Below are positions 1 through 9,339 of a stretch of DNA of 64,000 nucleotides, piece by piece. Source of the DNA: a bacterium OM1 bin76 (lineage in GTDB: Bacteria > Actinomycetota > Acidimicrobiia > Spongiisociales > ZC4RG35); NCBI GenBank assembly GCA_002238785.1, contig MPNA01000010.1, positions 1 through 64,000 of the forward strand. Direction: 5' to 3'. Position 1 is the first letter of the stretch. Each line of letters opens with the position of its first letter. A program made the translations under genes and the position numbers. The notes beneath the pieces were generated by a model that worked only from the letters and a program-made list of their open reading frames with translations, had not been told where the DNA came from and did not search any database.

Positions 1-4
1 ACAA

Positions 5-75
5 GAAGTGCCTCCTCTGTCTGGGTGACAGCCGTCTTAGCTAACAGCTATTCTCCCAGGTCAGAGAGGCACTTC
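5..75. repeat. Imperfect long hairpin at the window edge
   Basis: GAAGTGCCTC at 5-14 is repeated as its exact reverse complement at 66-75, and the match extends imperfectly inward to about 21 bp per arm around a loop of roughly 29 bases. It lies just before the IS3 element. It could be the fused ends of another mobile element, a MITE-like relic, or a transcription barrier. The window starts too close to tell. Confidence 0.55.
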
Positions 76-137
76 ACAGCATTTCACCCCCACACACCCC
101 CCAACCACCGGTGGATCCAGGCTTAGAGGAGGAGCTG

Positions 138-428
138 ATGCCTGAGATACGAAGAAGATATGATCCGGAGTTCAAATCCGGGGCGGTACGCATTGTGCTG
201 GAGACCGGGAAACCGATTGCCCAGGTCGCCCGGGATCTCGGTATCCACGCGGGCACTTTGGGCAACTGGATCAAGAAGGAACGCCTTGACCGAGCCGATT
301 ATGGGCAGCTGGACGAGGACGGCATGGCCGAGTTGGTCCGGTTGCGGAAAGAGGTGGCGGAGTTGAGGATGGAGCGTGATGTGCTCAAACGATCCGTGGT
401 CCTGTGGGTAAAGGAGGCGACGCGATGA
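138..428 (+). CDS. IS3-family transposase OrfA (helix-turn-helix subunit)
   Basis: This 96-residue protein binds the ends of the insertion sequence. It starts 'MPEIRRRYDPEFKSGAVRIV' and continues with the IS3 OrfA helix-turn-helix (residues ~15-60, GKPIAQVARDLGI) and a C-terminal leucine-zipper-like stretch (LVRLRKEVAELRMERDVLKR). I chose the ATG at 138 because a GAGGAGGAG ribosome-binding site lies just upstream; an in-frame upstream start at 111 would add nine residues. Its stop overlaps the orfB start as ATGA. IS3 elements usually make OrfAB by a -1 frameshift in this overlap. Confidence 0.9.
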   Translation: MPEIRRRYDPEFKSGAVRIVLETGKPIAQVARDLGIHAGTLGNWIKKERLDRADYGQLDEDGMAELVRLRKEVAELRMERDVLKRSVVLWVKEATR

Positions 429-1303
429 GCGTGGTGTCGCACATCGCCGCCCAGAGGACCGACCATGGAGTTCCCCACGCCCTGTCCTGTCGGCTGCTGG
501 GTGTCAGTGAGTCGTGGTTCTACAAGTGGCGCAACCGCCAACCCACCCCTACGGAACGCCGCCGAACCGAGCTGGACATCAAAGTGAGGATCGTGTTCGA
601 GACGTCGGGGCGAACCTATGGTTCCCCCCGAGTACGCGCCCAACTACGCGCCGACGGTGAACAGGTCTCCAAAAAGACCGTCGCCGCGTCCATGGCCCGC
701 CAAGGGCTGGTAGCACGCTCCAAACGGCGTCGTAGGAACCTGACCAGACCAGATCAGGCCGCCGCGCCGGCGCCCGATCTGGTCCGCCGTGATTTCACCG
801 CCGACCGTCCCGACCACAAGTGGTGCGGGGACTTCAAACACATCCCCACCCAGCAGGGACCTGTTTACCTGGCCACGGTCGAGGACCTGTACTCCCGCCG
901 CATACTGGGCTTCGCTCTCAGCGACAAACACCCTACCTCCGCACTGGCCCAGGCCGCCATCAACATGGCAGTGGCCACCCGCGGCGGTGACGTCCGAGGA
1001 GTGATCTTCCACACCGACCGCGGTAGTCAATACACCGCCCAGGCGTTCGTCGGCGCCTGCCGTCGGCTGGGAATCGTCCAGTCAATGGGAAGAGTAGGCT
1101 CGGCATTGGACAACGCCCCCGCCGAGTCGTTCTTCTCCACCCTGCAACTAGAACGCCTCACAAACCGCACATACCAGACCAAAACCCAAGCCCGACAAGA
1201 CATCGCCAACTGGATCCACACCTGGTACAACCACCACCGACTCCACTCCACCCTCAACATGACCAGCCCCATCAACTACGAAAACACCCACCAAACAACC
1301 TAA
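425..1303 (+). CDS. IS3-family transposase OrfB (DDE integrase domain)
   Basis: This 292-residue catalytic subunit has an N-terminal HTH_21-like region (AERRRTELDIKVRIVFE area, ~residues 30-85) and an rve/DDE integrase core. The first Asp is in KWCGDFKHIPT, the second in FHTDRGSQYTAQAF, and the Glu in DNAPAESFFSTLQLE. The C-terminus WYNHHRLHSTLNMTSPINYE is typical and complete. The gene looks intact, so the element may still supply transposase. It sits immediately before the truncated Fic gene it appears to have entered. Confidence 0.93.
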   Translation: MSVVSHIAAQRTDHGVPHALSCRLLGVSESWFYKWRNRQPTPTERRRTELDIKVRIVFETSGRTYGSPRVRAQLRADGEQVSKKTVAASMARQGLVARSKRRRRNLTRPDQAAAPAPDLVRRDFTADRPDHKWCGDFKHIPTQQGPVYLATVEDLYSRRILGFALSDKHPTSALAQAAINMAVATRGGDVRGVIFHTDRGSQYTAQAFVGACRRLGIVQSMGRVGSALDNAPAESFFSTLQLERLTNRTYQTKTQARQDIANWIHTWYNHHRLHSTLNMTSPINYENTHQTT

Positions 1304-1304
1304 C

Positions 1305-1686
1305 CAACCCTCCACGATCTGGGGGGAAGCCCACGAGTCAGCGGGTCGCGGTAGTTGCGGGTGGCGTCCATTATCACATCCACGACGCCTTCCACCCGAT
1401 GTTCAACATGAACACATCCGCCTGTTTCAAGGCCGAGCCGCCGCGCCACCGACGAACGTACCTGTTCGAGGTCCAGGCGTTCCCCCTCAATATCACTGGT
1501 CTTATGGACATCCTGGGACAGGGTCTCGGCGACCGCCTCCAACTGCAAGTCGAACCCCACCGCTTCCATCTGGCCCAACAAACGACCCTGCTCGTAATAG
1601 ACAGCGTTTGTGCAGGACGACAAGTGAGAGGACCCCCAATCCAATCTTGGCCAGTCAGGATCAGCCCAAAGAAATGATCTACGCAC
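1305..1686 (-). pseudogene. Fic-domain protein (DUF4172 type), 5' fragment cut by IS3
   Basis: This fragment of about 125 codons starts at a GTG and reads FLWADPDWPRLDWG, then EQGRLLGQMEAVGFDL, TSDIEGERLDLEQVRSSVARR and DATRNYRDPLTR. That is the N-terminal DUF4172 helical domain plus the inhibitory-type TSxIEGE segment of class II Fic AMPylases. Similarity stops at 'DPLT', before the catalytic HPFxxGNGR region, exactly where the IS3 right end begins. The catalytic domain is not in the window, so the fragment cannot AMPylate. The remainder may lie left of position 1 or be deleted. Confidence 0.85.
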
Positions 1687-1702
1687 AATATGCGTAGATC
1701 AT
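1674..1702. promoter_or_regulatory. Perfect 12-bp palindrome over the Fic start codon (operator candidate)
   Basis: ATGATCTACGCA and its exact reverse complement TGCGTAGATCAT are separated by CAATA. The Fic GTG start codon (1684-1686) lies inside the left arm, and a third copy of TCTACGCAT follows at about 1711. A palindrome over the translation start suggests autorepression or control by a partner regulator. It could also fold as an RNA hairpin. No binding protein is identified here. Confidence 0.5.
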
Positions 1703-2703
1703 AGGGGTTTTTCTACGCATCTCCCTAAACTGTTTCCATCGCTTATCCTCGGGCCGAGGGGGCGATAACCCTCGGGGCAGTGACGGGAATCATGCCAGAC
1801 TGGGCGGTGGGGTTGCTACCCGCTCCACAAAAAATAGACCCCCTGCTGGACAGCGGGCCCGCGTCCGAAGTCGGGTTGTCAGGGGTCTTTGTGTTGGCGA
1901 TCTTTGCAAGTGTGGTGGCCCCCCTCTCCCAAGTGTGGTGTCCTCCCAGAACCCCTCACTAAGGTGCAGGTCACAGGTGGTCGCCAACACCCCACCCAGG
2001 GCACCTTGCCATTTATTGTTGCCAGTGCCCGTTTTTGTTGGCGATTGCGGCTGGGAGACGGGTTTTGTCTGTTTTTCGCTGTGTTGGGGGTGTCCGACCG
2101 GTTTGGAGGGGTGTTTCGGGCTAGCCGGGGGCTGTCGGGTGGTGGGTGGGGGTCGGGTTTTGGTTTCCCGGGCGCGCTAACGCCGACAGCAGGTTTGCTG
2201 TCGGATTTATATCAGGTGGTGGCGAGTCCGTTAGGGGGTGGCCCTCGGGGTGCGGTTCCGTCAGTGGCTACGGGTTTGTTGGGCGGTACGTTTTCGGCTG
2301 CGCCGATTCGTATTCTGTGGGGGTTTCACAACAACACGGTCAAACGTCCACTCACCTCCAGATCGCGGATCCGCAACTGCCGGCGATCATGCACCCGTCG
2401 GCAGGAACGTCCACAGGCCTCCTGGATAGGCGATTTTCGTTTACACCACCTATTCCAGCGAGGCCTCAACCCCTAACCAAGGACCCCTTGCCCCACAAAT
2501 ACGCGCAACCTCGACAAACGGCAAGAATCTTCCCTCCGGGACGCTCAGAACGTCCACGAGACCGCGAAACCAACAAAAGGTTGGGTAAAACCGCGAGGTC
2601 CCTTTGGTTCTCTCCGGTAGAGGCTCGGGTAGAATGCTGGGTAGCACCTGGGTATTGGTTCATTTTGGATCTCCGACCGGGGGCAACCTCTCGAAGTGAA
2701 CCT
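1703..2703. other. About 1 kb without a recognisable gene
   Basis: Open frames here have no recognisable domain and overlap each other on several frames. The stretch 2040-2320 is unusually rich in G and T on the plus strand. GTTGGCGA occurs near 1894 and 2035 and inverted near 1981, which may be a decayed repeat. I read the region as a junction of old insertions rather than coding sequence. Confidence 0.5.
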
Positions 2704-3006
2704 CTACCGAAACCGGGGACCTTCGATAACGATGCGCATTTCGCCCAGAAAACCCTCGGCCAGCGCGAGAGCCTCAGAGGAATCATCCTCTGTCCATTGC
2801 CCCCTGGCGACTCGGTAGGCCGCGTCGTTTCGCCTGGAAAACAGCACTTGGAGGGTGTCATCTACGCCAATCGGCAGAGAACCCTCTCGAACGAGGTCTT
2901 CTAACCGACGGAGAACGCTGGTGTGGTACTTCGATCGGATGCCCAAGTGCCCCAAAGCCGCCTTGGCCGCGTGGAATGCTGCCATGTAACTGGCTTGGAT
3001 GCTCAT
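2704..3006 (-). CDS. HEPN-domain protein, putative toxin of an MNT/HEPN pair
   Basis: This 100-residue helical protein follows the nucleotidyltransferase gene by 43 bases on the same strand. It contains ASYMAAFHAAKAAL (the HEPN helix usually written YYAMFHAA), a conserved KYHTSVL histidine, and SRRNDAAYR, matching the R-x-x-x-A-x-Y region of COG1895-type HEPN proteins. HEPN partners of MNT antitoxins are RNases or targets of AMPylation. An in-frame TAA directly before the ATG fixes the start, yet the protein begins inside what is normally the second helix. About 30 N-terminal residues of the family are missing, so activity is uncertain. Confidence 0.75.
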   Translation of the reverse strand: MSIQASYMAAFHAAKAALGHLGIRSKYHTSVLRRLEDLVREGSLPIGVDDTLQVLFSRRNDAAYRVARGQWTEDDSSEALALAEGFLGEMRIVIEGPRFR

Positions 3007-3049
3007 TACGTGGTCGTTCTCCTAAATGAACCTCCTAGCTCATCCTAAG

Positions 3050-3478
3050 CTATGAAGAGAGCGTTCCCCATGAGCCTCTATCTCCCTCTCGCGCATCCAC
3101 TGGCCTCCCCTCCTCCCTTACAAAGTGGTGAAAATCGTCGTCGCTCGTTTCGAACTCTTCCAAAGTCGTCGGGTGCCCGTCAATGAGCACCCCGTAGTCC
3201 CGACGAATAGGGTTCGCGACGGAGCAGAGCAGATCCAAATCCTCCCCGATCCTGTTTTCTTTATGGAGCACCGCTAGAAGATCCACGTCCGAGTCGGGCC
3301 GATTGGTTCCTGTCGCACGGGAGCCGAACATCCACACGAAAGCGAGTCGCTCTCCGAACACACGCCTATAGCCATTGACCGCCGCGGCCACAGCCGCTCT
3401 CACCGCCTCTTCGGAAGGGGAATAAGGGGAAAGCGGATCGGCCGCGCCCGTTCCAAGTGTCATCTCCCTACCGATCAT
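3050..3478 (-). CDS. MNT-type nucleotidyltransferase, putative antitoxin
   Basis: This 142-residue protein carries the minimal nucleotidyltransferase signature GSRATGTNRPDSDVDLLAVL (residues ~50-70): GSxAxG followed by D-x-D metal ligands. In MntA/HepT-like systems this protein AMPylates and silences the HEPN partner, which fits the downstream HEPN gene. The start could also be the Met five codons in (MTLGTG...). The gene is the first of a two-gene unit, and no operator is obvious upstream. Confidence 0.85.
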   Translation of the reverse strand: MIGREMTLGTGAADPLSPYSPSEEAVRAAVAAAVNGYRRVFGERLAFVWMFGSRATGTNRPDSDVDLLAVLHKENRIGEDLDLLCSVANPIRRDYGVLIDGHPTTLEEFETSDDDFHHFVREEGRPVDAREGDRGSWGTLSS

Positions 3479-3580
3479 ACAACAGGCAGTCCCAGTCCCT
3501 TACCCGGACTTGCCACAGACAACAGGTGGGTGAATCGCCCCGGTTTTCCCGGAGGGTTTCTGTCTTGAGAGGATGGAGAT

Positions 3581-4660
<1,080 letters not shown>

Positions 4661-4670
4661 TTCTAGCTGA

Positions 4671-7600
4671 TCACATTTCCCGCAGAGCCTCTTTGATTGT
4701 TCGAACCGCGGCGCCGGTGTCCCACACACACTGCCATGCGGGGATGCGTATGACTTTCCAGCCTGCGCGGGTCAGGACTCGATCTCGGGCGATGTCCTGG
4801 CGCCGCTGCTGGCCTCTCGCGTCGAGATGTTGGTCTCCGTCTACTTCAATGTTCAACTGGATATCCTGTTCCAAAACGGCGAAGTCCAGTTCGTAGCCCG
4901 AGTCGTTGAGTTTGGCTACCGGGTCGAGCTTTGCTTTTCTCATAGCGTCCAACAGCAGTTGTTCCGGTCTGCTGTCGGTTCTATATCGACCCTCGAGTGC
5001 AGTCTTCTGGCCCGCGTTGAGTTCTTCAATGGCGTAGCGACGCAACGACACCAGTGTTGGGCTTCCGAACTGTTCTATATCGGGGTGTCCCAACACGATC
5101 AGCAATGCGCGGGCGCGGCTGGCAGCGACGTTCAGGAGGTTCCGTTCTCTTTCTATCCAATCGGCGGCGTAGGATCCAATGCCGGGAGCTATAACTGTCG
5201 AGAAGATCATCACGTCGCGTTCGTCTCCTTGGAATCCGTGCGCTGTTCCGCACCTGAACTGGTCATTAGCCATGGCTTCATTGAGGCGCCTACCAGCGAG
5301 ACGCTGGACTAGTTGTGCCTGCTCCCTGAAAGGCGTGACCACCCCCACCGAAAGGTCCCCGCGGGATACATACCTGGTGGCCTCCCGCACGGCTTGGTTC
5401 GCCTCCTCCCGGTTGACCCAACTGCCCCTTTGTCCCCTAGTGGCGCGCCCCTCAATGGCTTTCCACAAGACGGCCGCCTGCTTCTCCGTTGGCGCCGGTC
5501 CAGCACCGGCGGGGCGCCCCAGGTCTGTCAGCACCGTGAGCTGATCGTCGTAGAACTCCCGATTGAACCATCGGGCGATCTCCGGGTGGCATCGGTAGTG
5601 CTCGTTCAGAAGGAACGGCTGTAGCGGATCCTGTCTGCGTGCTTGGTGCTCGAAAGCCAGGTAGGCCGATCCCCTGCGGTGGTGCATGCCCTGTCGGTCG
5701 AGTTCTTCTACATCCAACCCAGCGTAAGTGGCGATTCTCTCGTGAACCTTCGGAAGCAGTCTGACGATCGGAGTCAACTGGTTGGGGTCGCCCACAACCG
5801 CCAGGCGTTTGGCCCGGTAGGCCAAGGGCAACGCTTGGGCCAAGGAGCACTGGCTGGCTTCGTCGATGATCACGAGATCGAACAAACCCGGCTTCAGCGC
5901 GAAGTTCTGCCCCATCGACAGGGCGGTGCATGCCCAGCCTGAGGCGTGCTTCATAACATCTCGGACGCCCCGCTTGAACGCCTTGGACCTGCTGGCCGCT
6001 CCACGGAGAAGGTCTGCTACCTGCGGGGCCAACCTTGATGCCACAACAGCCTGGACCGCCTCCCTGCTTGCCCCGCTCCACTCCGTGTCAGCCCTTCCAG
6101 TTGCTTCGTCGGGACATCCTATATTTGCCTCAATAGTTTCCAGGCTTCTCGCCAGGCGTTGCCGCCGATCTTCGTAGGAAGCCCAAGACTTCACCTTCTC
6201 CAAGGCAACTTCAGGATTCGTGGACTTGATCGCCCGGAGCAGGCGTCGGGTGCGCCGGCGACGGAAAAACCACACCTGTTGGAGATGGCCGGCTCTGCGG
6301 GCGACAACCTGGACGCTGATCGGGAGTTCAGGAGATCGGGAACGCCCCCATATTTCAAAGGCGGACCCCTCCAAGTGCTCAACCACTTCGAGTAAGTCCT
6401 CGCTGACCATTGTCTGTCTTTCCAGGTTTTCCAGAAGGGCGGAACGCTGAGCATGCGCCCGGGCGAGGCGCCCCCTTGCCCACGCCTCCGGGCGCCGTGC
6501 CAGGCCGGCATCCACAGTGGCCTCCAACACGGCTGCTCTGAGATTTTCTCGCATCTCCCTTTTCCCGGTGCGGAACAGCACTCCTGGGCAAATGTCGCGG
6601 TTGGCACGATCCGCAGCTACGTCAACAGCGGTGTTGTTGGTTGATGTGACCAGGATTGTTTCCCTGTCAAGCCAAGCATTACCCACCGCGTTGGCCACCA
6701 ACTGGGTCTTCCCAGTGCCAGGCGGTCCCTTTATCACCGTAAGAGGTTGGGTTCTCAGTCGACCAAGAGTCATCTCCTGCGAATAATTGGCGGCCAGAGG
6801 GGCGGCGAGGGGCTCGGTGGAGGGCCTTCCGCGAACTGGACGCTGGCCACTCATGTTGAGCAGGCAAGCCGCGGCCGTGTCTCTCCAGTCGGTGCGTTTC
6901 GCCAGGCTCTCAAGTTCTTTCAACAAGGAGACGACATAGCCGAGGGAGTTATCTGACGCAATAGAGACAGCCGCGTTGTACATTCCAGGATTCCTACCAA
7001 GGCGCGGTCCCAGTTTTCGAGGGTCCAACTCTGAATGGACCTCAACTGACAGAGCTTCGCTGATCCGGGCAGCGAGAACCATCAAGGAAGGACGGTCTCC
7101 GAAAGGCACGCCGTCGCCCACTATCTCTTTGATTTCTTCACGTACCGAAGGATTGAAGAGTTGACCCGCGGTGACACCCACATTGAACTCTGGTTCGGAA
7201 TCGGCAAGCAGTTTCCCTTTTTGGGCATCCACCTCAACTTGCAGGACAAACAAAGGCGCAACCCTGAGATGGTTATTTGTATCAGGAGCGACCAGCGTGG
7301 GCCAACCGTAAAGAACCGACATTGGAGGGTCCGATGGCTGGCGGCGGTGGGCGAGTCGGGCAAGTTCCTCGGGTATGGGAATAGAATCGGCCTCGCCGGT
7401 GACAAGCAGTTCAAACCCACCCGAGTGAAGAAACCACTCCGTGTTGTATCGGCGGAGTTCCGCCAGTGTGTCCGCAGCCTCTGCCCGAACACAATCCCTC
7501 AAGTAGCCACAGAGTTGTTCCCACCTCTCTTGGTTCGGCCCGTGCTTTTGGCGTTTCTGTCGCGTGGGCAGCCGAGAAGACTTTGAACGTGGGGGCTGTT

Positions 7601-7817
7601 TCCCGGGAGACGCATCAGTGCCTTCCTCGGGCCGTCCGCAGTTAATACACCATATCTTCCGTTCAGACCGCGAGTGGTACACCCTCCACTTCTTGTATAT
7701 TGACCGTCCACAGGCCTGACAAGACCCTGGGTATTTGGCTCTGATCAGTCTCAGATCGTCGGGGGTTTCGGGTATTTCAGAAACCAAGTCTTTGAAAGTC
7801 GAATCGCGCATCGTCAA
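4671..7817 (-). CDS. SF1 helicase with N-terminal zinc ribbon and C-terminal DUF559-like nuclease domain
   Basis: This 1048-residue protein has a zinc ribbon at residues 33-60 (CQAC...CINC), a middle region of unknown type, then a Upf1/Dna2-like SF1 helicase core. That core has Walker A GPPGTGKT at 364-371, DEAS at 652-655, GDPNQL at 676-681, TAHGFQGDERD near 858 and NVAASRAR near 896. Residues ~950-1048 carry a PD-(D/E)xK-type domain of the DUF559/Vsr-like group (YELDFAV, then LNIEVDGDQH). This architecture suits nucleic-acid surveillance or phage defence, and the toxin-antitoxin and IS neighbours support that reading. No methylase partner is adjacent. The motifs are directly visible; the biological role is inferred. 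Confidence 0.85.
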   Translation of the reverse strand: MTMRDSTFKDLVSEIPETPDDLRLIRAKYPGSCQACGRSIYKKWRVYHSRSERKIWCINCGRPEEGTDASPGKQPPRSKSSRLPTRQKRQKHGPNQERWEQLCGYLRDCVRAEAADTLAELRRYNTEWFLHSGGFELLVTGEADSIPIPEELARLAHRRQPSDPPMSVLYGWPTLVAPDTNNHLRVAPLFVLQVEVDAQKGKLLADSEPEFNVGVTAGQLFNPSVREEIKEIVGDGVPFGDRPSLMVLAARISEALSVEVHSELDPRKLGPRLGRNPGMYNAAVSIASDNSLGYVVSLLKELESLAKRTDWRDTAAACLLNMSGQRPVRGRPSTEPLAAPLAANYSQEMTLGRLRTQPLTVIKGPPGTGKTQLVANAVGNAWLDRETILVTSTNNTAVDVAADRANRDICPGVLFRTGKREMRENLRAAVLEATVDAGLARRPEAWARGRLARAHAQRSALLENLERQTMVSEDLLEVVEHLEGSAFEIWGRSRSPELPISVQVVARRAGHLQQVWFFRRRRTRRLLRAIKSTNPEVALEKVKSWASYEDRRQRLARSLETIEANIGCPDEATGRADTEWSGASREAVQAVVASRLAPQVADLLRGAASRSKAFKRGVRDVMKHASGWACTALSMGQNFALKPGLFDLVIIDEASQCSLAQALPLAYRAKRLAVVGDPNQLTPIVRLLPKVHERIATYAGLDVEELDRQGMHHRRGSAYLAFEHQARRQDPLQPFLLNEHYRCHPEIARWFNREFYDDQLTVLTDLGRPAGAGPAPTEKQAAVLWKAIEGRATRGQRGSWVNREEANQAVREATRYVSRGDLSVGVVTPFREQAQLVQRLAGRRLNEAMANDQFRCGTAHGFQGDERDVMIFSTVIAPGIGSYAADWIERERNLLNVAASRARALLIVLGHPDIEQFGSPTLVSLRRYAIEELNAGQKTALEGRYRTDSRPEQLLLDAMRKAKLDPVAKLNDSGYELDFAVLEQDIQLNIEVDGDQHLDARGQQRRQDIARDRVLTRAGWKVIRIPAWQCVWDTGAAVRTIKEALREM

Positions 7818-8188
7818 TAAAGAGTAGGGCGTTCACCCTGAGCTAAAACAACGATTCTCCGCCCGCAGCACCGATTGGCAATCAGAGGGTAAGGTCCCCA
7901 GGCGACAGCTCAGTTCGAATCCCTGACAATGGGCACACCCGGGACGCAAGTTCGCCGAGACTCTGTAGAGATTGCTGGCGGGGAGCGATTTGTGGCTGCC
8001 TTGCTTGCTGTATTCAGCTTGAGCGCACTCCAGGGTTGTGCAGGGATAGACCGTAGGTATCCTTGGAGGGTTGAACCTTACCCCATGCCTCCGAGTGCCT
8101 TCGCCACTGAGAGGGTCGTAATCGGGACTGCAATGCCTCCATGCCTCACCTCAAAGGCGACGGTGTGCCATGTCACGACTTCTGGCGT
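7818..8188. other. Intergenic stretch with no convincing gene
   Basis: The upstream region of the helicase gene presumably holds its promoter near 7820-7880. A plus-strand frame at 7929-8192 (87 codons) has a hydrophobic patch, VAALLAVFSLSALQGCAG, that resembles a lipobox, but no signal-peptide start near it and no conserved domain. I do not call it a gene. Confidence 0.4.
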
Positions 8189-8578
8189 TTAGGTCGGGAG
8201 GAAACTGCCTTCAACGACGATGTAGTCGTCGGCGGCTTGATAGTCACGGTTCTTGATAAGTTCCATCAAGGTGATTCCGCTCATTGAACGGGGTCCCGGC
8301 TGCCAAGGCACTTTACGCTCCGCGGGGTGATACATTCTGATAACTCTCCGAATGATGTCCCTTATGCACTCAAAGTCATACTGAGGCAGTCGGGAAGGAC
8401 GCGAAACCCTATCGGGTCCGGTTTCAAGCATCTCCGTAACGAGACGGTCCAAGTCAACCTTCGTATCGCGAGAGATCGTCATGGCCTGAAGAGAATGTAG
8501 GTGTTCGCTGCCTAGATCGGACAGAGTTGCACCAATGGAGAACCGAATCCAACAAGCTACCTCGACACTGATTCTCAC
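8189..8578 (-). CDS. Hypothetical protein
   Basis: This frame encodes 129 residues, and an internal Met (MTISRDTKVDLDRL) near 8482 is an alternative start. It is mostly soluble and charged, with SRPSRLPQYDFECIRDIIRRVIRMYHP in the middle and no domain I recognise. It lies 37 bases downstream of the four-helix membrane protein on the same strand, so the two may be cotranscribed. Nothing further can be said about function. Confidence 0.4.
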   Translation of the reverse strand: MRISVEVACWIRFSIGATLSDLGSEHLHSLQAMTISRDTKVDLDRLVTEMLETGPDRVSRPSRLPQYDFECIRDIIRRVIRMYHPAERKVPWQPGPRSMSGITLMELIKNRDYQAADDYIVVEGSFLPT

Positions 8579-8615
8579 TAGGTGGTGGGCCGAGTTTTCC
8601 GGAGACCATCACTCG

Positions 8616-9068
8616 CTAGTCCACTCGGTTTGGGAACACCGTCCCAAAGAGCCACCAGACCAGGTAGCCGACACCTATACCAAGCGCAAGTGCCGATAGA
8701 GATGCTCCCGGCCAGTCGACGGCCGGGGTTCCCAAAAAGGAGTTGCAGCGTTCCCAACTGGGTACCCCGGCCTCGTGATCGCATTCGGCGACGAAGACAC
8801 TCAGAAAGGTGACCGCCCCTGTCGCGAGCGACAACATGGGTCTCAAAGTTGCAAGCAGTGCTCCTATTCTGTCACGCTGGCGTTTCGACTCCCCCGGCCT
8901 GAGAAAGGAACCCAGCCCGGCTGAAACGCCGACGGTGACAGTCACCAGCCAGGAAGCGTCTCGGGCGTAGGGAGCCGATGCTGCAAGCAACACCGTAAAG
9001 GCAAGCAACGTTCCCGCGACGATCCATCCGATAACGACACGCACAGTGGCCCACCATCCTAACTCCAA
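8616..9068 (-). CDS. Small integral membrane protein, unknown function
   Basis: This 150-residue protein has four hydrophobic segments: VIGWIVAGTLLAFTVLLAAS, SWLVTVTVGVSAGLGSFL, LSLATGAVTFLSVFVAE and LSALALGIGVGYLVWWLFG. A basic loop (RPGESKRQRDR) follows the second helix. The start is a TTG at 9068; a GTG at 9044 is possible. Its 5' end lies in the decayed secreted-protein remnant, so the present start may have been created by that fusion. Confidence 0.5.
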   Translation of the reverse strand: MELGWWATVRVVIGWIVAGTLLAFTVLLAASAPYARDASWLVTVTVGVSAGLGSFLRPGESKRQRDRIGALLATLRPMLSLATGAVTFLSVFVAECDHEAGVPSWERCNSFLGTPAVDWPGASLSALALGIGVGYLVWWLFGTVFPNRVD

Positions 9069-9339
9069 TGGTGCTTGCCAGTTCTACCGTCACCGCCACC
9101 TCGTAGGAGGCCATCGGTACCAAGCCGTCCACTTTTCGTCAGGAACATGAACAGATCGTCGCTGCGGTTGTGTCCCTGGATGTAGATGCCCGCGCCTTCG
9201 AGACTCTCGGGCAGGGGGCGGTGCCCGCTGTCCAATTCGTAAATCGACGGGTCATAGTCCGCTGGTAGGTCCGCAAAACCGACTTCCCAGCCCTCGGAGT
9301 CCAACTCGAATGAGAATCCGAACCGGACCGGCTCCTAGT
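9060..9339 (-). pseudogene. Remnant of a secreted/surface protein domain, frameshifted
   Basis: Directly after the TAG stop of the SpoIID gene the same frame continues FGFSFELDSEGWEVGFADLP, YELDSGHRPLPESLEGAGIY and RSDDLFMFL. Near 9130 the similarity moves to another frame as VDGLVPMASYEVAVTVELAS. This pattern is familiar from exported proteins of marine Actinobacteria and relatives. There is no signal peptide, a one-base frameshift and no proper end, so it is a remnant. It may once have been a separate gene or a C-terminal extension. Confidence 0.5.

Larger units (their letters stand above)
76..1333 (+). mobile_element. IS3-family insertion sequence (left end unresolved)
   Basis: Two overlapping transposase genes in the usual orfA-orfB order define the element. 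The right end is probably near 1333: that is where the reading frame of the neighbouring Fic gene loses similarity, and the last ~25 bases (CCTCCACGATCTGGGGGGAA...) look like an IS3 terminal repeat. I could not find the matching left repeat or a target duplication between 1 and 137, so the left boundary is approximate and the left end may be lost. Confidence 0.7.

Noticed and set aside
1889-2904. Overlapping long open frames at 1889-2476 and 2146-2904
   Set aside because: They are Gly/Pro/Arg-rich translations of GT-rich DNA without domains or ribosome-binding sites, and conflict with each other.
7860-7935. tRNA-like stretch with a T-loop (GTTCGAATCC)
   Set aside because: The bases flanking the T-loop do not form a 5-bp T-stem, and no acceptor or anticodon arm can be paired. 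Probably chance or a very old remnant.
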